A stretch of 64,000 bases of DNA from Treponema sp. (GTDB lineage Bacteria > Spirochaetota > Spirochaetia > Treponematales > Treponemataceae): NCBI GenBank assembly GCA_017935745.1, contig JAGBGX010000009.1:363629-427628 (forward strand), in the 5' to 3' direction. Below, piece by piece: positions 29,841 to 37,285 of the stretch. Within the stretch, counting starts at the first letter, position 1; each line of letters begins with the position of its first letter. The translations under genes and the position numbers were made by a program. Below the pieces are notes generated by a model that ran no database searches, had not been told where the DNA came from, and was given only the letters and a program-made list of their open reading frames with translations.

Positions 29841-30485
29841 ATGCTTGTAAAGGATGTAATGACAGAAAATCCTGTTACTATCAGCGCAGATGCTTCTGTT
29901 CTTGAGGCAAAGGAAACGATGAGCAGAAACAATGTGAAAAAGCTTCCTGTTGTTGACAGGAACGGCACGCTCATAGGAATTATTACAAGCGGAGATCTGG
30001 CAAAAGCTTCCCCGAGCGCAGCAACATCTCTTGATATGTTTGAGCTTGGATATCTGCTCAGCAAGCTTTCCGTTGAAAAAACAATGGTAAAGTCCGTAAA
30101 GACAACAACGGCAAACCAGACTGTTGAAGAAGCGGCGCGCCTTATGAATGACTACGGAATCAGCTGTCTTCCGGTTGTAAAGGAAAATCTGCTCATTGGT
30201 ATTGTCACAGAGTCAGATCTGTTTGCAACTTTTATCGACATGTTTAACACAAGAACGTCTGGAGTGCGTGCAACAGCTGTCATGAAGGAAATTCCGGGCG
30301 AGCTTGCAAAGCTTGCGTCTGCGATTGCCGGCAAAAATGGAAACATTGTTTCCTTTGTCACTTCCCAGGCCTTTGACATGAATCATCGGAAAGTGACAGT
30401 AAAAGTTTCTGATATTTCTGAATCTGAGCTGCGTTCGGCAATTGAATCCTGCGGCGCGGAAATAAAGGACATACGGACAGTGTAA
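29841..30485 (+). CDS. CBS-CBS-ACT protein (AcuB-like), putative amino-acid/nucleotide sensor
   Basis: This 214-aa cytoplasmic protein has a CBS pair at about residues 1-130 (VKDVMTENPVTI, then KLPVVDRNGTLIGIITSGDL; second copy CLPVVKENLLIGIVTESDL) and an ACT-like domain at about 138-214. CBS domains commonly bind adenine nucleotides and ACT domains amino acids. No catalytic domain is present. It is the last gene of the liv operon, with GGAGG in the end of livF as its site, so it may sense branched-chain amino acids taken up by the transporter. That role is inferred. Confidence 0.85.
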   Translation: MLVKDVMTENPVTISADASVLEAKETMSRNNVKKLPVVDRNGTLIGIITSGDLAKASPSAATSLDMFELGYLLSKLSVEKTMVKSVKTTTANQTVEEAARLMNDYGISCLPVVKENLLIGIVTESDLFATFIDMFNTRTSGVRATAVMKEIPGELAKLASAIAGKNGNIVSFVTSQAFDMNHRKVTVKVSDISESELRSAIESCGAEIKDIRTV

Positions 30486-30579
30486 GGCGAAAACTGTTTT
30501 CCTTTGGAAAACGTCTGCTGGTGAGGAATTGCATTTTACGTTTAAAGCAAAAACTTTGCCGAAATGAAGGAAAATGAGA

Positions 30580-30608
30580 TTGACCTGAATTCTGTTTTTT
30601 GTTATTAT
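30580..30608 (+). promoter_or_regulatory. Promoter for tRNA-Ala
   Basis: TTGACC (30580-30585) and TATTAT (30603-30608) are 17 bp apart, and transcription would start near 30615, 26 nt before the mature tRNA. Confidence 0.75.
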
Positions 30609-30640
30609 GAAAAAAGAATTCTTTAGAATGCTGTCTTTTC

Positions 30641-30714
<74 letters not shown>

Positions 30715-30745
30715 CAAGAAAATCCGGCAGTTTTGTCGCATGAAT

Positions 30746-30778
30746 AAGCGGTTTGAAACAGTTCATTCCGCTTTTTTT
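30746..30778 (+). terminator. Terminator after tRNA-Ala
   Basis: AAGCGG (30746-30751) pairs with CCGCTT (30768-30773), with further inner pairing TGAA/TTCA across two mismatches. Seven T residues follow. Confidence 0.75.
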
Positions 30779-30862
30779 ATTCGTGCAGAGGGTTTCATGC
30801 CCCGATGCTTGCGTTGAGGTTGTTAATTCAAGCTTCCTCACTGATTTTTACGGGAGATGCTT

Positions 30863-31408
30863 ATGCTGAAATCTGTCAGCCCTGAGTCAATTGCAGACAA
30901 TCCGTTTACAGTAATCGGCAGAGACTGGCTGCTTGTTACAGCCTGTACAATGAGCACTGATGATGACGGAACTGTCTCAACAGGGCGTCCGAACACCATG
31001 ACAGCGAGCTGGGGCGGGCTTGGAATTTTGTGGAACAAGCCGGTTGCAACAATCTATCTGCGTCCTTCAAGATATACAAAGGAAATAATCGACAGCACCA
31101 GCACCTTTTCTTTGAGCGTTCTTCCTCAAAAATATAAGTCAGCTCTGGATTACTGCGGAAGCCATTCCGGGCGCAATGAGGATAAATTCCGCGCAGCGAA
31201 GCTCGATGTTGAATATATGAACGGCACTCCCTGGATAAAGCAGGCGCGCCTTGTTCTGTTTTGCCAGAAGCTGTATGCCCAGGAATTTGACCCGTACTGT
31301 TTTGCAGAAGAGCAGCTTTGCAAGCAGAACTACCGTAAAAATGATTTTCATACAATGTACATTGCTGAAATCACAAAGGTGCTGGCAGAAACGCGGAATA
31401 TAAAATGA
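30863..31408 (+). CDS. Flavin reductase-like FMN-binding protein
   Basis: This 181-aa protein resembles the flavin reductase/flavoredoxin family (FMN-binding split barrel). The N-terminal segment with NTMTASWGGLGILWNKPVATI followed by RPSRYTKEIID is the FMN-binding part. The ATG at 30863 is chosen because GGGAG at 30852-30856 has 6-nt spacing; an ATG at 30857 overlaps that site. No partner gene lies next to it, so the electron acceptor or donor is unknown. Confidence 0.8.
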   Translation: MLKSVSPESIADNPFTVIGRDWLLVTACTMSTDDDGTVSTGRPNTMTASWGGLGILWNKPVATIYLRPSRYTKEIIDSTSTFSLSVLPQKYKSALDYCGSHSGRNEDKFRAAKLDVEYMNGTPWIKQARLVLFCQKLYAQEFDPYCFAEEQLCKQNYRKNDFHTMYIAEITKVLAETRNIK

Positions 31409-31486
31409 TGCGTGAAAAAACGCTTTGTTTGCATAGCTGCTGAAAATGCAAGCCGGAGCAGCCGTGGTTTCGTATGAGGCTTTCAT

Positions 31487-31535
31487 ATCCCCGGTGCAAG
31501 TGCCGGGGCGTTCATTGTGCGGGGATGCTTTTTTC
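31487..31535 (+). terminator. Terminator between convergent genes
   Basis: ATCCCCG (31487-31493) can pair with CGGGGAT (31520-31526), followed by GCTTTTTTC. An alternative inner stem CCCCGG/CCGGGG (31489-31508) is perfect. It lies at the 3' ends of two convergent genes. Confidence 0.45.
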
Positions 31536-32112
31536 AGCTTTTTCTCTGGACTGATGCGCTCATGATTCTTTCTTTTGTTTCTTTGCCGAACAGAGCGCTT
31601 ACAATTTCCATGGAGAATTGCTCAGCTGCTCCCGGGCCTCTTCCTGTAATCAGGTTTCCGTCAGAGACGGCAGGAAGCTCCTGGAAAGTTGCCTGAAAAT
31701 CAGCTGAAAGCTCCTTTTCCATGCCGGGATAGCAAGTCCATTTTTTGTTCTTTAGGATGTCTGTTTTTCCCAGTACAACGGCCGGAGAAGCGCAGATTGC
31801 CGCAATAAGCCTGTTTTCCTGGAACATGCGGTTTAGGAATGACATGGCGGCGGCGCACTCGCTGATGTTTTTTGCTCCCGGCATTCCTCCAGGGATAACC
31901 ACTGCGTCCGGCAGTTCTTTGGCTGAGGAAATGTATGCGTCAAGCATTATATCAGCAGCAACACGGATGGCATGGGCGCCTTCCACAGTCTGAGAGGATG
32001 TTCCTGTTGCGGCGATAGTCACTTCGGCTCCTGCCCTGCGCAAATAGTCAACAGGCGTGAGCGCTTCAATTTCTTCAAATCCGTCAGCAAGCAGCGTTAT
32101 AATTTTTTTCAT
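31534..32112 (-). CDS. DJ-1/PfpI family protein
   Basis: This 192-aa protein belongs to the DJ-1/ThiJ/PfpI superfamily. The nucleophile elbow is AAICASPAVVLG near residue 108, with the acidic residue supplied by ADGFEEIEALTPVDYLRR near residues 10-25. VVIPGGMPGAKN is also conserved. The closest named relatives are YajL/DJ-1-type proteins with proposed chaperone or deglycase activity, but activity cannot be assigned. It is divergent from the receiver-domain gene. Confidence 0.88.
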   Translation of the reverse strand: MKKIITLLADGFEEIEALTPVDYLRRAGAEVTIAATGTSSQTVEGAHAIRVAADIMLDAYISSAKELPDAVVIPGGMPGAKNISECAAAMSFLNRMFQENRLIAAICASPAVVLGKTDILKNKKWTCYPGMEKELSADFQATFQELPAVSDGNLITGRGPGAAEQFSMEIVSALFGKETKERIMSASVQRKS

Positions 32113-32147
32113 TTATGATACTCCAGAATAAACCGAAAATATAAAGG

Positions 32148-32171
32148 GCTTGAAAGAAGCAGTTTTCAAGC
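32148..32171. promoter_or_regulatory. Inverted repeat in divergent promoter region
   Basis: GCTTGAAA (32148-32155) and TTTCAAGC (32164-32171) form an 8-bp inverted repeat between two divergent genes. It may be an operator or a hairpin. No clear promoter can be placed next to it. Confidence 0.3.
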
Positions 32172-32242
32172 TTTTCGTTTAAATTATACAGATAAAGGGA
32201 TAGTATGTACATCGGGAACTGCGGTTTTTTGCAGTTTCTTTT

Positions 32243-33508
32243 ATGGCAGAAAAAAGAACTATGTATGTGATGAAATCTGTGCTTCTTATCGACGGCTCCT
32301 CTCTGTTCAGCGGGTTCCTGAAGGACACCTTTGCGGTGGAGAAAATTTCATTTGAGTCGGTTTTCAACAGGGAAGCATACACAAAGATAATCACGCTGCT
32401 TCCAGACTTAATCATCATAGAGATTGAAAATGAAATTTCAGATGACATAATGCATCTGCTTGAAAAAAAGCATACTGATCCGAACGCCAGAAAAATTCCT
32501 ATTGTTATTGTTGGCCCTGACATGGAGCGGCCGCGCATTACAAATCTTTTGGAATTTGGAGTAGTGAAATATTTTACAAAGCCTGTCAAATTTGAGCCGT
32601 TTCTTGCTGCTGTCGGAAAGATTATGAAAACATCCTTTTCGCTGGATACGACTCCGTCTTTTCTTGACATTCATCTGAATGCAAACCTGATTTTCATAGA
32701 GATTGCGTTCGGCCTTAACCGCGAAAAAATCCGGCTTTTAAAGTACCGCATTGCAGAAGTGATAAAAACGCACGGACTGAATGTTCCGAAAGTAATTCTC
32801 ATGCTTTCAGGATATGAGTTTTCCTTTGTTGACGGTGTGAGCCTTGAATTTCTGATTGAAAGCATTTCTGCTGATGGACGGATTGCAAACAAAAACATAC
32901 AGATTCTTTCTTCCGATGAATTCGTGCATGAGCTTGTGAGAGGCCATACTGATTATATTGGAATGCAGGTTTTTGATAACCTGAAAAGCATTGCGGAGCT
33001 GCTGCTGGAGCAGGATCAGAACTACAAGATTGAAGATTTTGTACTGAACAGGATTATCAGTTCTGACGGCCGCGACAATGAAATTGCGCTCGGATTTTCT
33101 GACTCGCGGAATGTTGCTTCAGAAAACGGCGGAAGCATGATAAAAGTTGCTGTCATTGACAGTGATGCTGTTGTCAGAAAGCTTTTGCAGGGCACGTTTG
33201 CGGCTGTCAGCGGCGAAGCAGATCTTTTTGAAACAGCAGCTTCCTTTCTTGATGCGGTTCAGGCAGGAAAAATATATGACGTTGTTATCCTTGACCTGTA
33301 TCTTCCTGACATGGACGGAATCAGCGTTATCAAGACGCTTGCGCGCAGAAATTTTCAGGCTCCGATACTTATTTATTCACGGGCAGCTTCAAAGGAAGTT
33401 GTTGTGCAGGCACTTTCGCTTGGTGTAAGAAGCTACCTTGTCAAGCCGCAGAAGCCGGGTGTTGTCCTGAACAAAGCGGTGGAAATTCTGCACGCCAGTA
33501 ATCTGTAA
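32243..33508 (+). CDS. Double receiver-domain regulator with a degenerate first receiver
   Basis: This 421-aa protein has two CheY-like receivers around a middle region of about 170 residues. The first (about 10-125) keeps the fold and the Lys of YFTKP, but the phospho-acceptor position in DLIIIEIE is Glu60. The second (about 300-420) has the acidic pair in AVIDSD, the phospho-acceptor Asp351 in VILDLYLPDMDG, Ser in LIYSRA and Lys in YLVKP, so it should be phosphorylated. No DNA-binding or catalytic output domain is recognised. The start is uncertain: ATGs at 32243, 32261 and 32270 all lack a clear ribosome-binding site. Confidence 0.85.
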   Translation: MAEKRTMYVMKSVLLIDGSSLFSGFLKDTFAVEKISFESVFNREAYTKIITLLPDLIIIEIENEISDDIMHLLEKKHTDPNARKIPIVIVGPDMERPRITNLLEFGVVKYFTKPVKFEPFLAAVGKIMKTSFSLDTTPSFLDIHLNANLIFIEIAFGLNREKIRLLKYRIAEVIKTHGLNVPKVILMLSGYEFSFVDGVSLEFLIESISADGRIANKNIQILSSDEFVHELVRGHTDYIGMQVFDNLKSIAELLLEQDQNYKIEDFVLNRIISSDGRDNEIALGFSDSRNVASENGGSMIKVAVIDSDAVVRKLLQGTFAAVSGEADLFETAASFLDAVQAGKIYDVVILDLYLPDMDGISVIKTLARRNFQAPILIYSRAASKEVVVQALSLGVRSYLVKPQKPGVVLNKAVEILHASNL

Positions 33509-33532
33509 AAAGACCGTTGCTGTAAAACAGGT

Positions 33533-34387
33533 ATGGAACGCCCGATGATAAAGACAAACTATCATACTCACTCTTCTTTTTGTGACGGAGAGAACACACC
33601 TGAAGAAATGGTAAAGGCTGCAGTTGAGCGGAAATTTGATATCCTCGGATTTTCAAGCCATTCCATGCTTCCATTTTCCAGCGGCTGGCATCTTCCGGTT
33701 CATTCACACAGAGAGTACATAGCAGAAATCCAGAGGCTGAAGGAACAGTACAAGGAGCGCATAACGGTGTATGCCGGTTTTGAAGCAGACTATATTGCCG
33801 GAGTCTGCCGCCCTGACTTTGAGTGCTACAAGGAGTTCAAGCCGGACTACCTTATTGGCTCCGTCCATTTTGTTCCGGGGAAAAAAGGCTTTTTTGAGGC
33901 GGACGGAAGCCGGGAAAGCGTTCTTGCTGGAATCAAATCCTGTTTTGGCGGAAATGTGAAGAATGCGGTCCGTGAATATTTCAGCCTTGAAAAAGAAATG
34001 CTTGAGACATGCAGCTTTTCTATTCTGGGGCATGCCGATGTAATAAGAAAGCAGAACGGCGGCGGCTACAGTCTGTTTGATGAAAATGCCGCATGGTACA
34101 GAAACGAGCTGAAGTCTGTTGCGTCTGCTGCGGCGCGTGCGGGCATTTGTGTTGAAGTGAACACTGGCGGAATGCTCAGAAGCCAGATGAAGTCGCCGTA
34201 TCCTTCTTTGTATTTTCTGTCGCTGCTGAGAGAGCGCAATGTTCCTGTGACTATAAGCTCAGATGCTCATTCGGCGGCTGGGCTTGACTGGCAGTTTGAA
34301 GAGACCGTTGAATATATAAAAAGCGCCGGCTATACAGAGCTTGCGTACTATAAGGACGGCGGATTTAAAATGCAGAGGCTGTGCTAG
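33533..34387 (+). CDS. hisK: PHP-family histidinol phosphatase-like protein
   Basis: This 284-aa protein has the PHP metal-binding motifs in order: YHTHSSFCDG near residue 12, SSHSM near 42, the GFEADY segment near 82, a SVHF near 112, GHAD near 167, and SSDAH near 247. These fit the HisK-type histidinol-phosphate phosphatase. No other histidine genes are nearby, so the substrate is inferred from family only. A second possible ATG is at 33545. Its stop shares the CTAG palindrome with the stop of the opposite gene. Confidence 0.82.
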   Translation: MERPMIKTNYHTHSSFCDGENTPEEMVKAAVERKFDILGFSSHSMLPFSSGWHLPVHSHREYIAEIQRLKEQYKERITVYAGFEADYIAGVCRPDFECYKEFKPDYLIGSVHFVPGKKGFFEADGSRESVLAGIKSCFGGNVKNAVREYFSLEKEMLETCSFSILGHADVIRKQNGGGYSLFDENAAWYRNELKSVASAAARAGICVEVNTGGMLRSQMKSPYPSLYFLSLLRERNVPVTISSDAHSAAGLDWQFEETVEYIKSAGYTELAYYKDGGFKMQRLC

Positions 34388-34740
34388 CGGTTTTTTCTTT
34401 CTTCTTTTGTCTGGCAGTCTACGCATAAAACTGCATACGGCAGCGCTTCAAGGCGGGCTTCTGGAATCTGTTTGCCGCAGGACAGGCACAGTCCGTAGGT
34501 TTCCTGCCTGATTCTGTCCAGTGCCCGGTCAATCATTGCAAGCCGGCGCTGATCCGCTTCTCCCAGCGAGTTGAGCAGCGTCCTGTCGATTGTGTCCGAT
34601 GCAATATCCGCATCATCGCCTGATTCCAGTGTGTCCACAAGCTTTGTAAGCTGCTCGTTGCGGCCGGCGAGCGAGTCCAGAATTTCATTCCGTTCCGCAA
34701 TAAGCTTTTTTTTCTGTTTATCTGCAAAGTCTTTTTTCAT
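34384..34740 (-). CDS. DksA/TraR-family zinc-finger protein
   Basis: This 118-aa protein has an N-terminal coiled coil and a C4 zinc finger (CLSCG ... CVDCQ) near the C-terminus. The coiled-coil tip has DDADIA, matching the DxxDxA motif that DksA inserts in the RNA polymerase channel. The frame continues to an ATG at 34791, but the ATG at 34740 is chosen: AGGAG lies 5 nt before it, and the longer start falls over the infA promoter. It probably modulates rRNA and stringent transcription; ppx and ppk lie nearby. Confidence 0.85.
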   Translation of the reverse strand: MKKDFADKQKKKLIAERNEILDSLAGRNEQLTKLVDTLESGDDADIASDTIDRTLLNSLGEADQRRLAMIDRALDRIRQETYGLCLSCGKQIPEARLEALPYAVLCVDCQTKEERKNR

Positions 34741-34765
34741 TTCTTCTCCTGCTGAATCCTGTATG

Positions 34766-34794
34766 TTGACAGTTTCAGATGTTTTGTTCATAAT
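34766..34794 (+). promoter_or_regulatory. Promoter for infA
   Basis: A perfect -35 TTGACA (34766-34771) and CATAAT (34789-34794) are 17 bp apart, with transcription expected near 34801. It supports infA as a single-gene unit and the shorter dksA-like gene on the other strand. Confidence 0.75.
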
Positions 34795-34841
34795 AGTATA
34801 CGAATATTTTATGAAAAAGGCAAACAGTTTTTGGAGGAATT

Positions 34842-35063
34842 GTGGCTAGTAAAGATGAAGCTATTGAAGTTGAAGGAATTGTAAAAGAAGCATTGCCAAA
34901 TACAATGTTCCGTGTTGAATTGAAAAACGGCCATATCATTTTGGGGCATCTGAGCGGAAAAATGCGCAAGCACTATATCCGCATTGTTCCGGGTGACAGC
35001 GTGAAAGTGGAGCTTTCACCCTACGACTTGAACCGCGGCCGCATTATTTTCCGTGAAAGATAA
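34842..35063 (+). CDS. infA: Translation initiation factor IF-1
   Basis: IF-1 (73 aa) is an OB-fold protein that binds the 30S A site. A GTG start at 34842 follows [27 protein letters not shown] and [17 protein letters not shown], read as separate blocks, are the family hallmark. In many bacteria it sits in the spc operon after secY; here it stands alone with a strong promoter and its own terminator. Confidence 0.97.
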   Translation: MASKDEAIEVEGIVKEALPNTMFRVELKNGHIILGHLSGKMRKHYIRIVPGDSVKVELSPYDLNRGRIIFRER

Positions 35064-35086
35064 TGCGCCATTTCTGTTTGCACAAG

Positions 35087-35114
35087 CTGCCTGAAGATCC
35101 GGGCAGTTCTTTTT
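35087..35114 (+). terminator. Terminator after infA
   Basis: CTGCC (35087-35091) pairs with GGCAG (35102-35106), followed by TTCTTTTT. The stem is short. Confidence 0.45.
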
Positions 35115-35156
35115 GTCCGTGCGGAGCATTTTATGCCCGGCTCTTGCGGGGCTTGC

Positions 35157-37283
35157 TTATTTCCTTCTCACGGTAAATTCTGCATGCGGCGCGTTCTTTT
35201 TTAAATCATCAGTTCTTTTGTATTTTTTGTACAGGGCTTCCTGAACGCGGACTGCCTGCTCTTTTTTTCCGGGAATCCGCTGCTTCCATGTTCCGTCCTT
35301 TTGAAGGATGTGGCTGTGCGTGTTGTCCTGAAAGTACAGAGAGAGAATATCCTTTACAGACTTGAATACTTTTTTGTCGGTGACAGGAAACATCAGCTCA
35401 ATCCGCTTGTCAAGGTTCCGTTCCATCCAGTCTGCGCTGCTGAGATACAGTTCATGGGAGCCGCCGTTCTGGAAGAAAAAAATCCGGGAATGCTCAAGAT
35501 AGCGGTCAACAACGCTGACAACGCTTATGTTTTCACTCATGCCCTTTACGCCCGGAACAAGCGTACAGATGCCGCGGATATTCAGCTCAATCTGCACGCC
35601 GGCTCTGCTTGCCTTGTACAGGGCTTCTATAATCTGCGGATGGCACAGGCTGTTCATTTTTGCCATTATATGCCCGGGGTTCTCCTTTGTGCTCTGCTGA
35701 ATCTCCCGGTCAATAAGCTCAAGGAGACGTGTCTTTAATGTTACCGGAGCCATATACAGATGATGCATCATCTGCAGCGCGCTGTATCCTGAGATGACAT
35801 TGAAAAAAAGTGTTGCATCGTTTACAAGCTCCTGGCTTGCGGTAAAAACTGACAGATCCTGGTAAAGCTTTGCGGTCTTCGGATTGTAGTTGCCTGTCCC
35901 TATATGGGCGTATCTTCTGATTCCGTCGCTTTCGCGCCGCACAACAAGGCAGATTTTTGCATGAACCTTTAAATTAACGATTCCGTATACAACGATTGCG
36001 CCGGCTTTTTCCAGTTCTTCTGCCCACGAAATATTGCGCTTTTCATCGAACCGCGCTTTCAGCTCTACGAAGACAGTGACCTGCTTTCCGTTCTGCGCCG
36101 CCTGCTTTAGAGACTGCACAATCGGGCTGTTGCTTCCCGTCCTGTAAAGCGTCATCTTTATTGCAAGAACCTGCTCGTCCTGCGCCGCCTGCTGAACAAA
36201 CTGCACGACCGGCTCGTAGCTTTCGTATGGCACATTCAGAAGGACATCATGCTGCCGGAATGTGTTCCAGTATGTTCCCTCGCCCGGAAGGCTTTCGGGA
36301 TAAAAGTGCTTCCATTCAGGATAAAGGTATTTTTCATTTCCTTCGATATTTAAAAGCTCAGACAGGGAGGTCGGATCAAGAATTCCGGGAGCTTCATACA
36401 CGTCTTCGCTGCCAAGGCGCAGTTTTTCCTTTAGGAATTCCAGAAGCTTTTCGCTTGTCGGAGTATATGTCATCCGCACGATAAATGACGACTTCCGTTT
36501 TTCCAGAACTTCTTCCATTGCCTGAATGAAATGGGTGCCGGCATCCTCATTGACTGCAAAGTCCGCGTCACGGGCAATTTTGAAAAGCAGTGTCTCAAGC
36601 ACGTTGAATCCGGGAAAAAGCTTTGTTCCGCAGAGCCTGATTATATCGTCCAGAAGGGCGAACTGCCTTGTGCTGTCTGAGGCCGGAAGCCACACGATTC
36701 TGTTGATTGCGCTGGGAATCTGGACAAGCGCAACAATGTCAGACTCCTGCTTTGTGGAGAGCGCGCTTTGAAGTTTTTTTACACCTTTCATCGGCTCAAG
36801 CAGGAAAGCCGCTGTAAGGCTCAGGGCGCCGACGTGAGGGAATTCTCCTGTGTCCGTTCTGAGCGGTGTGAGCAGCGGAAACACTTCATGCTTGAAAAAG
36901 CCCGTCACAAAATCTTCCTGAGACTGCGTGTATTTTTCCGGGGGAACGTAGAGAATTCCTTCGTCCGCGAGCATCGGAAGAATAGTGTTCATCAGCACTG
37001 CATACTGGAGCTTTGTAAGGGAATGGGTTTTTTCTGAAATTTTGCTGAGCAGGACAGGCGGAGTAAGTCCGCTTGAATCCCGTGCATTTTCCGCAGAGCC
37101 GTGGAGCTTTCGCTTTATGCTGGCAACCCGGACTTGAAAAAATTCATCAAAGTTGCTTTCCGTGATTGCAAGAAATTTGAGGCGCTCCAGAAGCGGAACT
37201 TCCTTCCGCAGGGATTCATGCAGAACCCGGGCGTTAAATTCAATCCAGCTTAATTCCCTGTTAAAAAACTGTACTTTTGCCAT
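35157..37283 (-). CDS. ppk: Polyphosphate kinase 1
   Basis: PPK1 (708 aa) makes polyphosphate from ATP reversibly. The phospholipase-D-like core carries the catalytic His in KVHAKICLV near residue 441, which becomes phosphorylated, and the second His in YLEHSRIFFF near 598. N-terminal FFNRELSWIEFNARVL and TESNFDEFFQVRVA are standard. It starts 2 bp after the ppx stop, so synthesis and breakdown enzymes are made from one mRNA. Confidence 0.96.
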   Translation of the reverse strand: MAKVQFFNRELSWIEFNARVLHESLRKEVPLLERLKFLAITESNFDEFFQVRVASIKRKLHGSAENARDSSGLTPPVLLSKISEKTHSLTKLQYAVLMNTILPMLADEGILYVPPEKYTQSQEDFVTGFFKHEVFPLLTPLRTDTGEFPHVGALSLTAAFLLEPMKGVKKLQSALSTKQESDIVALVQIPSAINRIVWLPASDSTRQFALLDDIIRLCGTKLFPGFNVLETLLFKIARDADFAVNEDAGTHFIQAMEEVLEKRKSSFIVRMTYTPTSEKLLEFLKEKLRLGSEDVYEAPGILDPTSLSELLNIEGNEKYLYPEWKHFYPESLPGEGTYWNTFRQHDVLLNVPYESYEPVVQFVQQAAQDEQVLAIKMTLYRTGSNSPIVQSLKQAAQNGKQVTVFVELKARFDEKRNISWAEELEKAGAIVVYGIVNLKVHAKICLVVRRESDGIRRYAHIGTGNYNPKTAKLYQDLSVFTASQELVNDATLFFNVISGYSALQMMHHLYMAPVTLKTRLLELIDREIQQSTKENPGHIMAKMNSLCHPQIIEALYKASRAGVQIELNIRGICTLVPGVKGMSENISVVSVVDRYLEHSRIFFFQNGGSHELYLSSADWMERNLDKRIELMFPVTDKKVFKSVKDILSLYFQDNTHSHILQKDGTWKQRIPGKKEQAVRVQEALYKKYKRTDDLKKNAPHAEFTVRRK

Positions 37284-37285
37284 GC

